NCBI GenBank assembly: GCA_003215545.1
Contig: QCKF01000004.1
Coordinates: 1 to 64,000 of the forward strand
Origin: Prochlorococcus sp. AG-409-L14
Lineage (GTDB): Bacteria > Cyanobacteriota > Cyanobacteriia > PCC-6307 > Cyanobiaceae
DNA length: 64,000 bases
Reading direction: 5' to 3'
Part shown: in pieces, positions 45,120 to 54,897 of the stretch
Numbering within the stretch: position 1 is the first letter of the stretch
How the letters are laid out: every line of letters starts with the position of its first letter
The notes under the pieces: model-generated
The model's input: only the letters and a program-made list of their open reading frames with translations
Told to the model about the DNA's origin: nothing
The model's database searches: none
Program-made: the position numbers and the translations under genes

Positions 45120-46349
45120 TTAAGTTGTGTTTTGCTTTTTCTCCTGTAGTGCATCATGCAAATTTAATTTTCGATGGTGACCATGAGCTAGTAAAAGTTT
45201 ATTTGCTAAAGCAGAATTTACTGCCTGTTGTTGATCTCTTCGTGTTATCCAGTGATGATAGGTGCGAGTATGAATAGATACCGAATGTCCCATCATTCTC
45301 GCAGCTACTGTGTCTGGTAGTCCCATGAGTATTGTCCTGACAGCCCAGGCATGTCTTAAGTCATATGGTGTTATTTCAAGACCATAACGACGAAATTGTT
45401 CTGAAACTCTTCTTCCAACTTGTTGAAGTGTTGTTGTTTTAAGATCTATATTTACTTTTGGTAGTAAATATCTTCCATTAGAAAGTTCTTGTAATTCAAA
45501 TACCTCTACCCAATTTGGATGAAAAGGCCATGTTTGATGTTCTCCAGTTTTTGTATTAGGTAGAACTCTTATGACTTTGTCACCTGTTTCCTTTAGGCAG
45601 GTTAGATCGCAGAAGAAAATCTCATGGTTTCTGAGGCCATATGTTGCCATTAATCCATATGCTAATCGCCAGGCTCTGTTTGGAATCTTCTTAACTAATT
45701 CAATAATTAAATTATCATCAGGAAGCTCTCTAAACTTTGCTTTATGTAATCCATAGCCACTTGCTTGGGTGCTCCAATTATTTGGAAGAGTTAATCCTGC
45801 ATGCTTGGCAAAGGCTCCTAATGCTGTACCACATTGTTGTCTACTACGAGTATTCTCCGAATAAGAATTAAGAGCCTCTAATAGGAGATGTATGTCTATA
45901 TTCCTGTTCAAGTCTTTAGAAAGAGTTGATAATCTTTTTAAATAAGGTAAATAGGCTGATTGCCAAGTTGTTCGTGCTCCTGGACTGGACCTCTTTCTAA
46001 TTGGGTCTGAAAAGAATGCTGTTTTGAAGTTATTAATCTCTTTTGATACTTCACCTTTGCATTGGATTTCTTGCGTTGGAACATTTTCTTGTTTCCAGTG
46101 CCTCCAATCAAATTGATTATGATTAAGTTGTAAAACAATCAATTGGAGAAGCCTTTTCGCTTCCTCCAGACCTTCTTTATTCGCTGATAATTTCAGGCTT
46201 ATCCTTTGTATCTTGATGGAGTCTTTACTGATTTTGCAAGGTAGAGGGCCTCTTATATTCAATCGATTACCACGTTTCTCAATGCGGAGCTTGATACCTT
46301 TTGCTGAGAGATCTTGGTTGGTGTTGGCTAATGCGACTAATAGTTCCAT
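45120..46349 (-). CDS. Tyrosine-type site-specific recombinase/integrase
   Basis: 409 aa. The C-terminal half is a tyrosine recombinase catalytic domain: Arg240 (YGLRNHE), Lys267 (NTKTGE), Arg332 with His333 (PYDLRHAWA), His355 (MGH) and nucleophile Tyr364. The His of the usual HxxR box is Tyr329. The N-terminal 230 residues contain a SAM-like core-binding domain and a variable arm region. No att-like repeats, tRNA or phage genes are near, and it is framed by cobO and hemH. That fits a resident chromosomal recombinase rather than an active prophage. Its target is unknown. Confidence 0.88.
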   Translation of the reverse strand: MELLVALANTNQDLSAKGIKLRIEKRGNRLNIRGPLPCKISKDSIKIQRISLKLSANKEGLEEAKRLLQLIVLQLNHNQFDWRHWKQENVPTQEIQCKGEVSKEINNFKTAFFSDPIRKRSSPGARTTWQSAYLPYLKRLSTLSKDLNRNIDIHLLLEALNSYSENTRSRQQCGTALGAFAKHAGLTLPNNWSTQASGYGLHKAKFRELPDDNLIIELVKKIPNRAWRLAYGLMATYGLRNHEIFFCDLTCLKETGDKVIRVLPNTKTGEHQTWPFHPNWVEVFELQELSNGRYLLPKVNIDLKTTTLQQVGRRVSEQFRRYGLEITPYDLRHAWAVRTILMGLPDTVAARMMGHSVSIHTRTYHHWITRRDQQQAVNSALANKLLLAHGHHRKLNLHDALQEKKQNTT

Positions 46350-46422
46350 TTTTTTTGATCTATCACGCTAGATTGACGTCTATAAGCCTTTTGCTCAAGT
46401 CCCAAATAGGCATTTCTTTTGA

Positions 46423-47598
46423 ATGACTCGTGTTGCTGTTCTCTTAATGAATTTGGGAGGACCTGAGCGAATACAGGATGTAGGCCCATTTTTATATAAC
46501 TTGTTTTCAGATCCAGAAATAATTCGCTTGCCAGTTCCTGCAATGCAGAAACCTCTGGCCTGGTTCATAAGTTCTTTAAGAAGCAATAAATCACAAAAAG
46601 CTTATAAGGCTATAGGTGGTGGGTCTCCCTTGAGGCGAATTACAGAGCAGCAAGCAAGAGAACTACAGAGTGAGCTCAGGAAACGTGGGATAGATGCAAC
46701 AAGCTATGTTGCGATGCGTTATTGGCATCCTTTTACTGAATCTGCTGTTGCTGATATCAATGCCGATTTAATTAACCAGGTTGTAGTTCTTCCTCTTTAT
46801 CCTCATTTTTCAATAAGTACTAGTGGTTCAAGTTTTAGAGAGTTGCGACGGTTGAGAGAAGCTGATTTGGCATTTAAGCAACTACCTATACGTTGCATCC
46901 GGAGCTGGTATGACAATCCTGGATATGTTCAATCTATGTCTAATTTGATTGCGGAAGAAATAGCTTTGTGTAATGACCCCAAAGAAGCTCATGTCTTTTT
47001 TAGTGCTCATGGTGTACCAAAAAGTTATGTTGATGAGGCTGGTGACCCATATCAAAAAGAAATAGAGGCGAGTTCTTTTCTGATAATGGAGAAATTAAAT
47101 CAAAGTTTGGGATATAAAAATCCTTATACACTGGCATATCAAAGTAGAGTTGGACCAGAAGAATGGCTAAAACCCTATACGGAAGATGTTTTAGAAAAAC
47201 TTGGGAATGAAGGTGTTAAGGATATTGTTGTTGTCCCAATTAGTTTTGTTAGTGAGCATATAGAAACACTTGAGGAAATGGATATTGAATATAAACAGAT
47301 TGCAATGAAATATGGAATCTCTAATTTCAGAAGAGTACGTGCTTTAGATACATATCCTTCATTTATCTATGGACTTGCAGACTTGGTAGAAGAGTGCTTA
47401 AAGGGACCTGAAATTGATCTTGATGAGGCAGCAAGATTGCCAATTCAAGTGAAACTATATCCTCAGGAGAAATGGCAATGGGGCTGGAATAACAGCTCTG
47501 AGGTATGGAATGGACGAGTAGCTATGATTGTTTTTATTGCATTTCTGATGGAGATTTTTTCAGGCCAAGGCCCTTTGCATGCTATAGGCTTACTTTAG
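46423..47598 (+). CDS. hemH: Ferrochelatase with C-terminal chlorophyll-binding (Hli/CAB) helix
   Basis: 391 aa. Inserts Fe2+ into protoporphyrin [11 protein letters not shown] (7-15) and catalytic His196 in FFSAHGVP are canonical. After the enzyme (about 320 residues) a linker leads to a CAB-type helix (349-391) with the [16 protein letters not shown] motif, as in other cyanobacterial and plastid ferrochelatases. The helix can anchor the enzyme in the thylakoid and bind pigment, linking haem and chlorophyll supply. Confidence 0.97.
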   Translation: MTRVAVLLMNLGGPERIQDVGPFLYNLFSDPEIIRLPVPAMQKPLAWFISSLRSNKSQKAYKAIGGGSPLRRITEQQARELQSELRKRGIDATSYVAMRYWHPFTESAVADINADLINQVVVLPLYPHFSISTSGSSFRELRRLREADLAFKQLPIRCIRSWYDNPGYVQSMSNLIAEEIALCNDPKEAHVFFSAHGVPKSYVDEAGDPYQKEIEASSFLIMEKLNQSLGYKNPYTLAYQSRVGPEEWLKPYTEDVLEKLGNEGVKDIVVVPISFVSEHIETLEEMDIEYKQIAMKYGISNFRRVRALDTYPSFIYGLADLVEECLKGPEIDLDEAARLPIQVKLYPQEKWQWGWNNSSEVWNGRVAMIVFIAFLMEIFSGQGPLHAIGLL

Positions 47599-47784
47599 TT
47601 AAACTTTTTTCTTAAATAGGTTAGATTCCTTATTAAAAGTTTTTTTGAGTATATATTTTCGAGACAGTTCTTTTTAGTGATTTGTTTAACGGAAATTTAA
47701 TCTGTCTTTAGTTTTATAGAAAGCATTGGGCAAAGTTCACTTTGGGACTTAGTCTTGTATTCCAGAAGACGCTTTGTTGCTATC

Positions 47785-49560
47785 GTGACCTTGACTTCTT
47801 CACCTAAAGAACTAGGTGATGCAGCGCATGATGAGCGCCGCCAGATGATTTCAGGGGCGGACGCACTTATGGATTCTCTCCGAAGGCATGGAGTAGATAC
47901 TATTTTCGGTTATCCAGGTGGAGCCATACTCCCTATATACGATGCAGTACATAAGGCAGAACATGAAGGATGGCTAAGGCATTATTTAGTTCGCCATGAG
48001 CAAGGAGGAACTCATGCTGCAGATGGGTTCGCAAGGGCGACAGGAAAAGTAGGTGTTTGTTTTGGAACATCTGGTCCAGGTGCTACGAACTTGGTTACTG
48101 GAATTGCTACTGCTCAGATGGACTCGGTTCCTCTTGTAGTTATTACAGGCCAAGTTCCACGACCCGCAATTGGTACTGATGCGTTTCAGGAAACAGATAT
48201 TTTTGGGATTACTCTGCCAATTGTTAAGCATTCATGGGTAGTAAGGGATCCCAGGAATATTGCATCTGTTGTTTCTCAGGCCTTTTTAATTGCAGCTACT
48301 GGTCGTCCAGGACCAGTACTTATTGATATTCCAAAAGATGTAGGGCAGGAACTATTTGAATATGAGCCAGTTGAACCAGGACAAATATCCCCCCGCGGAT
48401 TTCGAATTCCTGAATCACCAGATATATCTTCTTTGTCTAGAGCTTTATCAATGATTGAGGAGGCCGATAGACCGCTGCTTTATGTCGGAGGTGGAGTTGT
48501 CTCAGCAGGAGCCCATGAAAGTCTTGCTGCAATTGCTAAAAGATATCAATTACCAGTAACAACAACTCTTATGGGTAAAGGGGCATTTGATGAAAGAGAT
48601 TCGCTTGCCCTTGGCATGTTGGGAATGCATGGGCTTGCTTGTGCGAACTTTGCAGTTACAGAATGTGATCTACTAATAGCTGTTGGCGCACGTTTTGATG
48701 ACAGGGTTACTGGTAAACTTGATACTTTCGCTCCAAGTGCAAAGGTCATTCACTTTGAAATTGATCCTGCCGAAATTAGTAAAAATAGAGTCGTTGAACT
48801 TGCAATTTTGGGGGATGTTTCCAAAAGCCTTTCTATGTTGGTTGAATTGTCATCAACAAGAAAGATAATATCTAAAACAACTGCGTGGTTAGATCGAATA
48901 GATAATTGGAAGAAACGTTATCCATTAATAAAACCCTCTAGCGAAGGTGATATCTACCCTCAGGAAGTTTTAATGGCTATTAGAGATTTACAATTGGATG
49001 CTTACATAACTACTGATGTTGGACAGCATCAAATGTGGGCCGCGCAATATTTACGAAATGGTCCTAGGCAGTGGATTAGTAGTGGCGGTTTGGGAACAAT
49101 GGGTTATGGCATGCCTGCTGCAATAGGAGTTCAAGCTTCGTTGCCAAAGGCAAATGTAATTTGTATTGCAGGTGATGCAAGTATACTTATGAATATTCAA
49201 GAATTAGGAACAGTATCCCAATATAAATTTCCTATCAAGATTGTTATCATTAATAATCAATGGCAAGGTATGGTTAGGCAGTGGCAAGAAAGTTTTTACG
49301 ATGAAAGATACTCTGCATCAAATATGCAAGATGGTATGCCTGATTTTGTAGCTTTAGCTAATGCATTTGGACTTAAAGGGGTCTTGATAAAAGATAGAGA
49401 AAATTATGAGAAAGAGTTGAAAAATGCTCTTTCCTATAAAGGACCAATAATTATAGATGTCCGAGTTAGAAGGGGTGAGAATTGTTATCCAATGGTACCA
49501 CCTGGGAAAAGTAATGCTCAAATGGTCGGATTACAAGAACAGCATGAATTTGCTGACTGA
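47785..49560 (+). CDS. ilvB: Acetolactate synthase large subunit
   Basis: Thiamine-diphosphate enzyme, first common step of valine, leucine and isoleucine synthesis. The GTG at 47785 is chosen; the frame is open to a TTG at 47755. FGYPGGAILPIYDA and the catalytic Glu in LVRHEQGGTHAADGFAR come first, the FAD/central domain is in the middle, and the ThDP-binding GDASILMNIQELGT...IINNQ motif is near residues 475-505. About 590 residues, full length. The small subunit is not adjacent. Confidence 0.96.
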   Translation: MTLTSSPKELGDAAHDERRQMISGADALMDSLRRHGVDTIFGYPGGAILPIYDAVHKAEHEGWLRHYLVRHEQGGTHAADGFARATGKVGVCFGTSGPGATNLVTGIATAQMDSVPLVVITGQVPRPAIGTDAFQETDIFGITLPIVKHSWVVRDPRNIASVVSQAFLIAATGRPGPVLIDIPKDVGQELFEYEPVEPGQISPRGFRIPESPDISSLSRALSMIEEADRPLLYVGGGVVSAGAHESLAAIAKRYQLPVTTTLMGKGAFDERDSLALGMLGMHGLACANFAVTECDLLIAVGARFDDRVTGKLDTFAPSAKVIHFEIDPAEISKNRVVELAILGDVSKSLSMLVELSSTRKIISKTTAWLDRIDNWKKRYPLIKPSSEGDIYPQEVLMAIRDLQLDAYITTDVGQHQMWAAQYLRNGPRQWISSGGLGTMGYGMPAAIGVQASLPKANVICIAGDASILMNIQELGTVSQYKFPIKIVIINNQWQGMVRQWQESFYDERYSASNMQDGMPDFVALANAFGLKGVLIKDRENYEKELKNALSYKGPIIIDVRVRRGENCYPMVPPGKSNAQMVGLQEQHEFAD

Positions 49561-49637
49561 ATTTAATATGAAAACTAATACTTACTTCTTTTCTTCTCAA
49601 CCCTTGCCAGGAAATTACCATCTTTTTTATCTTGAAT

Positions 49638-50009
49638 ATGGTGCTTAGATTTGATCCTACGCGCTTTCTCTCTATTACCCTATTAATAATATTTTCTTTA
49701 TTCGCTTTTCCAATAAGCATTAACTCGGCTGAAATCCTACAAATAACTAATTCTCAGGAGGTTTTATTGGGTGATAATAACCGCACATATAAAGTTAGAA
49801 TTGCTTGTTTAGAAGTTGATCCAGAGAAAGAATCCGAAGTTATACGTCTTTTGAAGTTGGAAATGCCAAGAAGAAAGCGGGTAAATATTAAACCAGAAGC
49901 ATCTGTTAATGGCAATTTAGTTGCGCATATTTTTTCAGATGGTTCTGATGTGGAAATCAGTAGGGTTATTGCAGATACTGGAATCGCATCATATCAATGC
50001 AATTACTAA
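49638..50009 (+). CDS. Hypothetical secreted protein, staphylococcal-nuclease-like pattern
   Basis: 123 aa from the ATG at 49638. Signal peptide: basic start, ITLLIIFSLFAFPISINSAE. The mature part has GDNNRTYKVRIACLEVDP, weakly like the first strands of SNase-type barrels, and ends GIASYQCNY. The catalytic Arg/Glu pattern is incomplete, so nuclease activity is doubtful. Two Cys may form a disulphide. It follows ilvB by 77 bp. Confidence 0.5.
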   Translation: MVLRFDPTRFLSITLLIIFSLFAFPISINSAEILQITNSQEVLLGDNNRTYKVRIACLEVDPEKESEVIRLLKLEMPRRKRVNIKPEASVNGNLVAHIFSDGSDVEISRVIADTGIASYQCNY

Positions 50010-50025
50010 AGTTGAATAAATGTCT

Positions 50026-50850
50026 TTAAGATCCTCTATATTCTATACCGCTCCATTGAATTAACTTGGATTTATTTCTTCTCCAAGAGTTGAATCTATC
50101 TGAGCTGGTGAAAGTGCAATAGGGGCAAATGCTGATTTGATGAACACTTATTCCACTATTCATGATTTGTGTGTGAGCTGCATTCCTTATATCTAATTTT
50201 ATTTTATCGGAGGATTCTTCACTTATCGCTATCTTCTTAGATATAAGTCTTTGTGAGATTTGATTTATACTTAAATCTGAGAGATTGCTTTTAGAATTAA
50301 GATTTATACTTAGAAATATTTCCCTTGCGAGATCTAGATTTACTTGATAATTTTTTCCACTTATTGCTGGTCCAAGTGCAAAGAATAAGTTTTTTTTCTT
50401 TGATCCAATAGATTCTAGTCTATTAATTACTAATGGAATAATCTCTCCATAAATCCCCCTCCATCCAGCATGACAAGCCCCTACAAATCCATTTGCACGA
50501 TCTGCTATTAAGACAGGGATGCAGTCCGCAGAGTAAATCCATAGGCTTTGCTTTTTACTATTGCCAATTAATCCATCAGCTTGAGGAGTTTTGATTTTAT
50601 CTATATGACTCGCTAGTACTATTCTTTTACCATGTACTTGATTGCATCTATATGGAATAGATTCTGGGTTTAGGCTCTTGCTAAGCTTTACATGTGAGAT
50701 TGCAGGGTCTTGTTTGGTAAAAAAACCATGGGTAAACCCTTCATTGTGAAGAAGTTTAGAAGATAAGTATTTATAGCCTTCTGATTCTTCCCATTTCCAA
50801 TCTTCTCTTTGTTTTTTTATCTTTATGTCTCTATTGACAGGTGAAGGCAC
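50026..50850 (-). CDS. pgeF: Purine nucleoside phosphorylase/laccase-domain protein (PgeF, YfiH)
   Basis: 274 aa. CNQVHGKRIV (His), ADCIPVLIAD (Cys) and GACHAGWRG (Cys/His) form the conserved metal and active site of the YfiH/PgeF family. Members were first called multicopper polyphenol oxidases. They are now linked to purine nucleoside cleavage and to editing of misincorporated residues in peptidoglycan precursors. Single copy, 20 bp from the tab2 stop on the same strand. Confidence 0.9.
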   Translation of the reverse strand: MPSPVNRDIKIKKQREDWKWEESEGYKYLSSKLLHNEGFTHGFFTKQDPAISHVKLSKSLNPESIPYRCNQVHGKRIVLASHIDKIKTPQADGLIGNSKKQSLWIYSADCIPVLIADRANGFVGACHAGWRGIYGEIIPLVINRLESIGSKKKNLFFALGPAISGKNYQVNLDLAREIFLSINLNSKSNLSDLSINQISQRLISKKIAISEESSDKIKLDIRNAAHTQIMNSGISVHQISICPYCTFTSSDRFNSWRRNKSKLIQWSGIEYRGS

Positions 50851-50870
50851 TTAATTTGGATGTCTCATTC

Positions 50871-51755
50871 TTACTCAGATATATCACGCAACATCCAGAA
50901 ACCTGTAAATCTTTCTTCATTAGGTGTCGCTTGGACGGAAATAAATTGCAAGCCATGGGCATTTTCTCGAGAAAATAAGAGTTCCTTGTGTGCAGATTGG
51001 GCTAATTTACTTGTCAGATCAGTTACTAGCCATCTATCTTCTTGTCCAGCCTCTAGTATTAATTTAGTCCCTTCAATTACTAATTTTACTGGTTCTAGTC
51101 CCCCTAGCCATCCAGCAAGAGCAAGTGCACGTTGTTTGCTAAATAGGCGTAAGCCAGGAATTGGAATTTGTTCATTTTCAGTTGGCTTGATAGGTAGTAG
51201 ACCATTGAATTCCATAGGCCATTCTTCTGCTTCTTTAAGCATTCCAATGGGTATAGATGCGAAGCTCCAGGCATCACCTCTAATCGCTTCAGGAAGCGGA
51301 ATTGGTTCAGCGAGCATTTGTTTGGCAGGTGGAGCTAAAGGACCTGAAAGGTATCCTTCTTCTTTGGGGTACACCTCTTTTTCTCTTTCTGCTAGCCACT
51401 CAAGTAGTGAATAGGTGCGTCTGCTTGCAATTACTTCTAAGTCCAATGTTTCTGCTGCTCTCTTTACCATTGTTTTCATAGATGACCGCCAGCATCTAAG
51501 TTTTTGAGGAACTGCCCAGCCTTCACTGTTGGCATCTTCTAGGGCTTCTTTAAGAGCTTCAGCTAGCCATATGGAATTAACTTCTGCAGCAGGACAGTTT
51601 TTGCTCCAGCGGAAAGGTTTTGAACCTGATAGTTCTTGGGATGTTGTTATAAGCAATTCCCAGCGTTTTTTTCCATCAGCTTCGAGTATTGGTCGAGAGT
51701 AGAAATCTAGTTCCCAATCTCCTTTCTTTGAAATAGTCATATTTGAAGACGTCAT
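50871..51755 (-). CDS. Tab2/Atab2-family RNA-binding protein
   Basis: 294 aa. WELDFYSRPILEADGKKRWELLI (13-35), RCWRSSMKTMVKRAAETLDL and SRRTYSLLEWLAERE are landmarks of the Tab2 family. In chloroplasts Tab2 promotes translation of psaB mRNA for photosystem I, and cyanobacterial members are thought to act in photosystem biogenesis. It starts 8 bp after the S1-domain gene on the same strand, so two RNA-related proteins are probably coexpressed. Confidence 0.88.
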   Translation of the reverse strand: MTSSNMTISKKGDWELDFYSRPILEADGKKRWELLITTSQELSGSKPFRWSKNCPAAEVNSIWLAEALKEALEDANSEGWAVPQKLRCWRSSMKTMVKRAAETLDLEVIASRRTYSLLEWLAEREKEVYPKEEGYLSGPLAPPAKQMLAEPIPLPEAIRGDAWSFASIPIGMLKEAEEWPMEFNGLLPIKPTENEQIPIPGLRLFSKQRALALAGWLGGLEPVKLVIEGTKLILEAGQEDRWLVTDLTSKLAQSAHKELLFSRENAHGLQFISVQATPNEERFTGFWMLRDISE

Positions 51756-51763
51756 CTAAGGAA

Positions 51764-53050
51764 TTAACCCGCTGATTGTTCTTTTTGTCTAAGGATGTTA
51801 CGGGCTTTATTGGCCCGATCAGTGGCTTCTTCCATTATTTTGTTTTTTTCTACAAGTATTTCCCCTGGCAAGCCCTCAAGAAGAGCAGTATTAAGACTAA
51901 TTCGCCCTCTGCCAGGGTCTAGTTCTGTAATGATTGCTTTAATTGATTCTCCTATCTCGAATACTTCACGTAAGGATCTAATACTTCCATTGGTAATTGT
52001 TGATTGGTGCAGGAGGCCACTTACTCCATCTAAATCAACAAAATATCCATATGGCTTTAGAGCTGAAATTTTCCCTTCAATAAGTTGCCCTACTTCAAGT
52101 TGAGAGAAACGAGCTGCCGTAGTAGCTCGTTTCTCTGATAGCACCAATTTGCGATTATCTGGATTTACTTCAAGGAAAGCAACTCCTAAGGTTTTACCTA
52201 CAAGCTTTTCGTGATTAGCACCATCTGCAAGCTGTGATCTAGGGATAAAGCCTCTGAGCCCTTCTATATCGCATGTAACGCCACCTCGATTGAAACCATT
52301 AATTTTTACTTGGGCAACTTTTCCTTCTTTGGCCATTTCAAGAACTTTTTCCCAACTTTTTCTTAAAGCTAGTGCCCTGCAGCTGACAGTTACCATTCCA
52401 TCTGCATTTTGTTCTCTAGTCACAAGGACTTCTATTTCTAATCCTTTTGGAAAGCGTTCTTTAATGTTTGTTATTACACCTAAACCACATTCGTTTTTAG
52501 GCATGAAGCCTGGTGCCTTCCCCCCTATATCTACATAAACTCCGTCACTTTCGGCTCCTATTATTGAGCCTCTTGCAATTTCTCCAGTTGTACCTATAGG
52601 TTCATTTTCATCTAATGCTGCTAAAAAAGCATCTTCGTCAAAGTCGAAGTCATCAACGCTTCTTGCTTCATTAGGGTCCCAGGTTTGTGTAGATCCTCTT
52701 TTAGAGAAAGATACTTCTTTGAAGCTTTCTTGCTTCAAAAGGTCTGCAATTGTCAAACCTTCTAGATTCCCTGTGCCAGTCTCTTCTTTTTTGAAAGCTG
52801 TTATTGACTTTCTACTTTTAGAAGGTCCGCTGGCTAGCATTTCCTTAGAACCAGGATTCTCACTGGTTATGGGATTAATGTTTTTGCTTTTATCAAAAGC
52901 TGATTCTTTTGGTTTCTCAGCTTCTTTTTCTAGAATTTCTTTTTCCTCCTTACGGCTTATATGCATAACCTGTAAGGGTTTTCTAGGTGGGGCTGCAGCT
53001 CTCACAGGTTTTTGGGGTTTTTGGGGCTGCGGACTATCTGAGCCGGCCAT
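51764..53050 (-). CDS. S1-domain RNA-binding protein (ribosomal S1-like)
   Basis: 428 aa. The first 140 residues are Pro/Lys/Ser-rich and disordered. Three S1-type OB folds follow: about 155-220 (GEIARGSIIGAESDGVYVDIGGKAPGF), 235-300, and 315-385 (GQLIEGKISALKPYGYFVDLDGVSGLLH). Cyanobacteria carry more than one S1 homologue; this is likely the second, shorter type (Rps1b-like) that assists mRNA binding. Upstream of the Tab2 gene. Confidence 0.88.
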   Translation of the reverse strand: MAGSDSPQPQKPQKPVRAAAPPRKPLQVMHISRKEEKEILEKEAEKPKESAFDKSKNINPITSENPGSKEMLASGPSKSRKSITAFKKEETGTGNLEGLTIADLLKQESFKEVSFSKRGSTQTWDPNEARSVDDFDFDEDAFLAALDENEPIGTTGEIARGSIIGAESDGVYVDIGGKAPGFMPKNECGLGVITNIKERFPKGLEIEVLVTREQNADGMVTVSCRALALRKSWEKVLEMAKEGKVAQVKINGFNRGGVTCDIEGLRGFIPRSQLADGANHEKLVGKTLGVAFLEVNPDNRKLVLSEKRATTAARFSQLEVGQLIEGKISALKPYGYFVDLDGVSGLLHQSTITNGSIRSLREVFEIGESIKAIITELDPGRGRISLNTALLEGLPGEILVEKNKIMEEATDRANKARNILRQKEQSAG

Positions 53051-53118
53051 GGCACCACTTTGTTTGTCGATAGATCATTCTGACAGGCAAAGAGAGGATT
53101 GTTATTAGAAATTATTTG

Positions 53119-53934
53119 ATGTCAATTAACTTCTCTTCAAGACGATTTGATTTTCTCAGTTGGTCTGATGCTGAGAATGCATCTAGATCAAAGGGATCTA
53201 CGGTTCTTTGGCCATTTGGTGCAGTTGAGCAACATGGAACACATCTTCCTTTAGCTACAGATCATCTTTTCGCTGAAAGGATTTCAGAAGAAGTGCTTTT
53301 GCGTCTAGCTGATTCTTTACCTATCTGGTCTTTACCATCTCAATCGATAGGTTTTTCACCTGAGCACGCCTCTTTCCCTGGAACACTTTCTTTATCTGCA
53401 TCTCTTTTAATGCAACTAGTTATGGAGGTTGGCGAACAATTGAGTTCTCTGGGAATTCAGAGACTAGTGCTTTTTAATGCTCATGGTGGGCAGATTGGTT
53501 TGTTACAGGCTGCTGCTAGACAGCTAAGAATGAAATGCCCCTCAATGGCTGTCTTGCCTTGCTTCCTTTGGAGCGGAGTTCCTTCTTTAAAGGAATTGAT
53601 TCCTTCTGAAGAAAGAATTAATGGTTTGCATGCTGGCCTGGCTGAAACAAGTTTGATGATGTCTCTTGCCCCCGAATTGGTTGGTCCTGATAGGCACATT
53701 GATGGAGATCACTTCAGCGGTGAATCAGTGGCTACTCCTCCCATGGGATGGAGCTTGGAGGGATCTGCTCCATGTGCGTGGTTAACAAAAGACCTAAGCG
53801 TTTCAGGTGTAATTGGTAACAATCAAGATGCCAATACAACTCTTGGCGAGGCACTGAGGGATGCTCTAATCCGTCACTGGGTCTACCTTTTGACCAATTT
53901 GATGGAGAGTGATTGGCCGCCTGTAGAACGGTAG
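53119..53934 (+). CDS. Creatininase-family amidohydrolase
   Basis: 271 aa from the ATG at 53119. Metal ligands of the creatininase fold are visible in GAVEQHGTHLPLATDH (Glu and His pairs, then Asp) and in FNAHGGQ. The family includes creatininase, FAPy deformylase and MftE-type peptidases; creatinine itself is an unlikely substrate here. Role unknown. It is divergent from the S1 gene and upstream of the alkane genes. Confidence 0.87.
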   Translation: MSINFSSRRFDFLSWSDAENASRSKGSTVLWPFGAVEQHGTHLPLATDHLFAERISEEVLLRLADSLPIWSLPSQSIGFSPEHASFPGTLSLSASLLMQLVMEVGEQLSSLGIQRLVLFNAHGGQIGLLQAAARQLRMKCPSMAVLPCFLWSGVPSLKELIPSEERINGLHAGLAETSLMMSLAPELVGPDRHIDGDHFSGESVATPPMGWSLEGSAPCAWLTKDLSVSGVIGNNQDANTTLGEALRDALIRHWVYLLTNLMESDWPPVER

Positions 53935-54030
53935 GTAAACATTGCGATCTCACTACGGTTTGACAATTAAAAGCCCATTTTGCGTGTAGGTGGTTAAAGT
54001 TCACCGATTCGATCAAATTCAGAGAGATCT

Positions 54031-54753
54031 ATGCCTATCCTCGAATCCCCTGAGGTCGCAGAACTAGAAACTTGCTCAACATCTGAACTCCCTGACTTCA
54101 CAACTGAGTCTTATAAGGATGCTTATAGCCGAATTAATGCAATTGTGATTGAGGGTGAGCAAGAGGCTCATGACAATTACATTGCAATTGGCACTCTTAT
54201 TCCTGATCAATTAGAGGAGCTGCAAAAGCTCGCTCGCATGGAGTTGAAGCACATGAAAGGCTTTACTGCATGTGGGAGGAACTTAGGAGTAAAAGCAGAT
54301 ATGCCCTTTGCAAAAGAATTTTTTGGTGGGCTTCATGGAAATTTTCAGAAAGCTTTATCTGAAGGGAAACTAACTACATGCTTTTTGATCCAAGCAATCT
54401 TGATTGAGGCTTTTGCTATATCTGCCTATCACGTTTACATCCGAGTAGCAGATCCTTTCGCAAGAAAGATTACTGAGGGTGTAGTTCAAGATGAGTATTT
54501 GCATCTCAATTATGGACAGGAATGGCTAAAGGCAAATTTAGATACATGTAAGGATGAGCTAATGAAAGCCAATAAGGAAAACCTCCCTCTTATTCGATCA
54601 ATGCTTGATCAGGTTGCTAAGGATGCTGAGTCCCTTCAAATGGATAAGGAGGAGCTAATGGAAGAATTCATGATTGCTTATCAAGATTCACTTACTGAAA
54701 TAGGTCTTGACAACCGTGAGATAGCTAGGATGGCTCTGGCTGCAGTGATCTGA
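54031..54753 (+). CDS. ado: Aldehyde-deformylating oxygenase (alkane synthase)
   Basis: 240 aa ferritin-like di-iron protein that converts fatty aldehydes to alkanes plus formate. All six ligands are present: Glu43, Glu71 and His74 (MELKHMKGF), Glu126 (LIEAFAIS), Glu155 and His158 (QDEYLHLN). Length is typical. The aldehyde supplier, acyl-ACP reductase, follows 144 bp downstream on the same strand, so both probably act in the same two-step pathway to heptadecane or pentadecane. Confidence 0.96.
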   Translation: MPILESPEVAELETCSTSELPDFTTESYKDAYSRINAIVIEGEQEAHDNYIAIGTLIPDQLEELQKLARMELKHMKGFTACGRNLGVKADMPFAKEFFGGLHGNFQKALSEGKLTTCFLIQAILIEAFAISAYHVYIRVADPFARKITEGVVQDEYLHLNYGQEWLKANLDTCKDELMKANKENLPLIRSMLDQVAKDAESLQMDKEELMEEFMIAYQDSLTEIGLDNREIARMALAAVI

Positions 54754-54897
54754 ACAATTTAAACAGGAGATTTCCTGGAGCTTCTTAGGAATTTTCAACT
54801 TATCTGTATAGGAAAGTTTTTTTATTTCACCGTTATGGATTAACCTCCCGGAATTCGGATAATGGTTTAGTTCCGATTACACGTTTTTAGGTAGGCA

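Noticed and set aside
45120-46349. Prophage or integrative element
   Set aside because: The recombinase has no phage genes, att-like repeats or tRNA nearby, and its neighbours are core genes.
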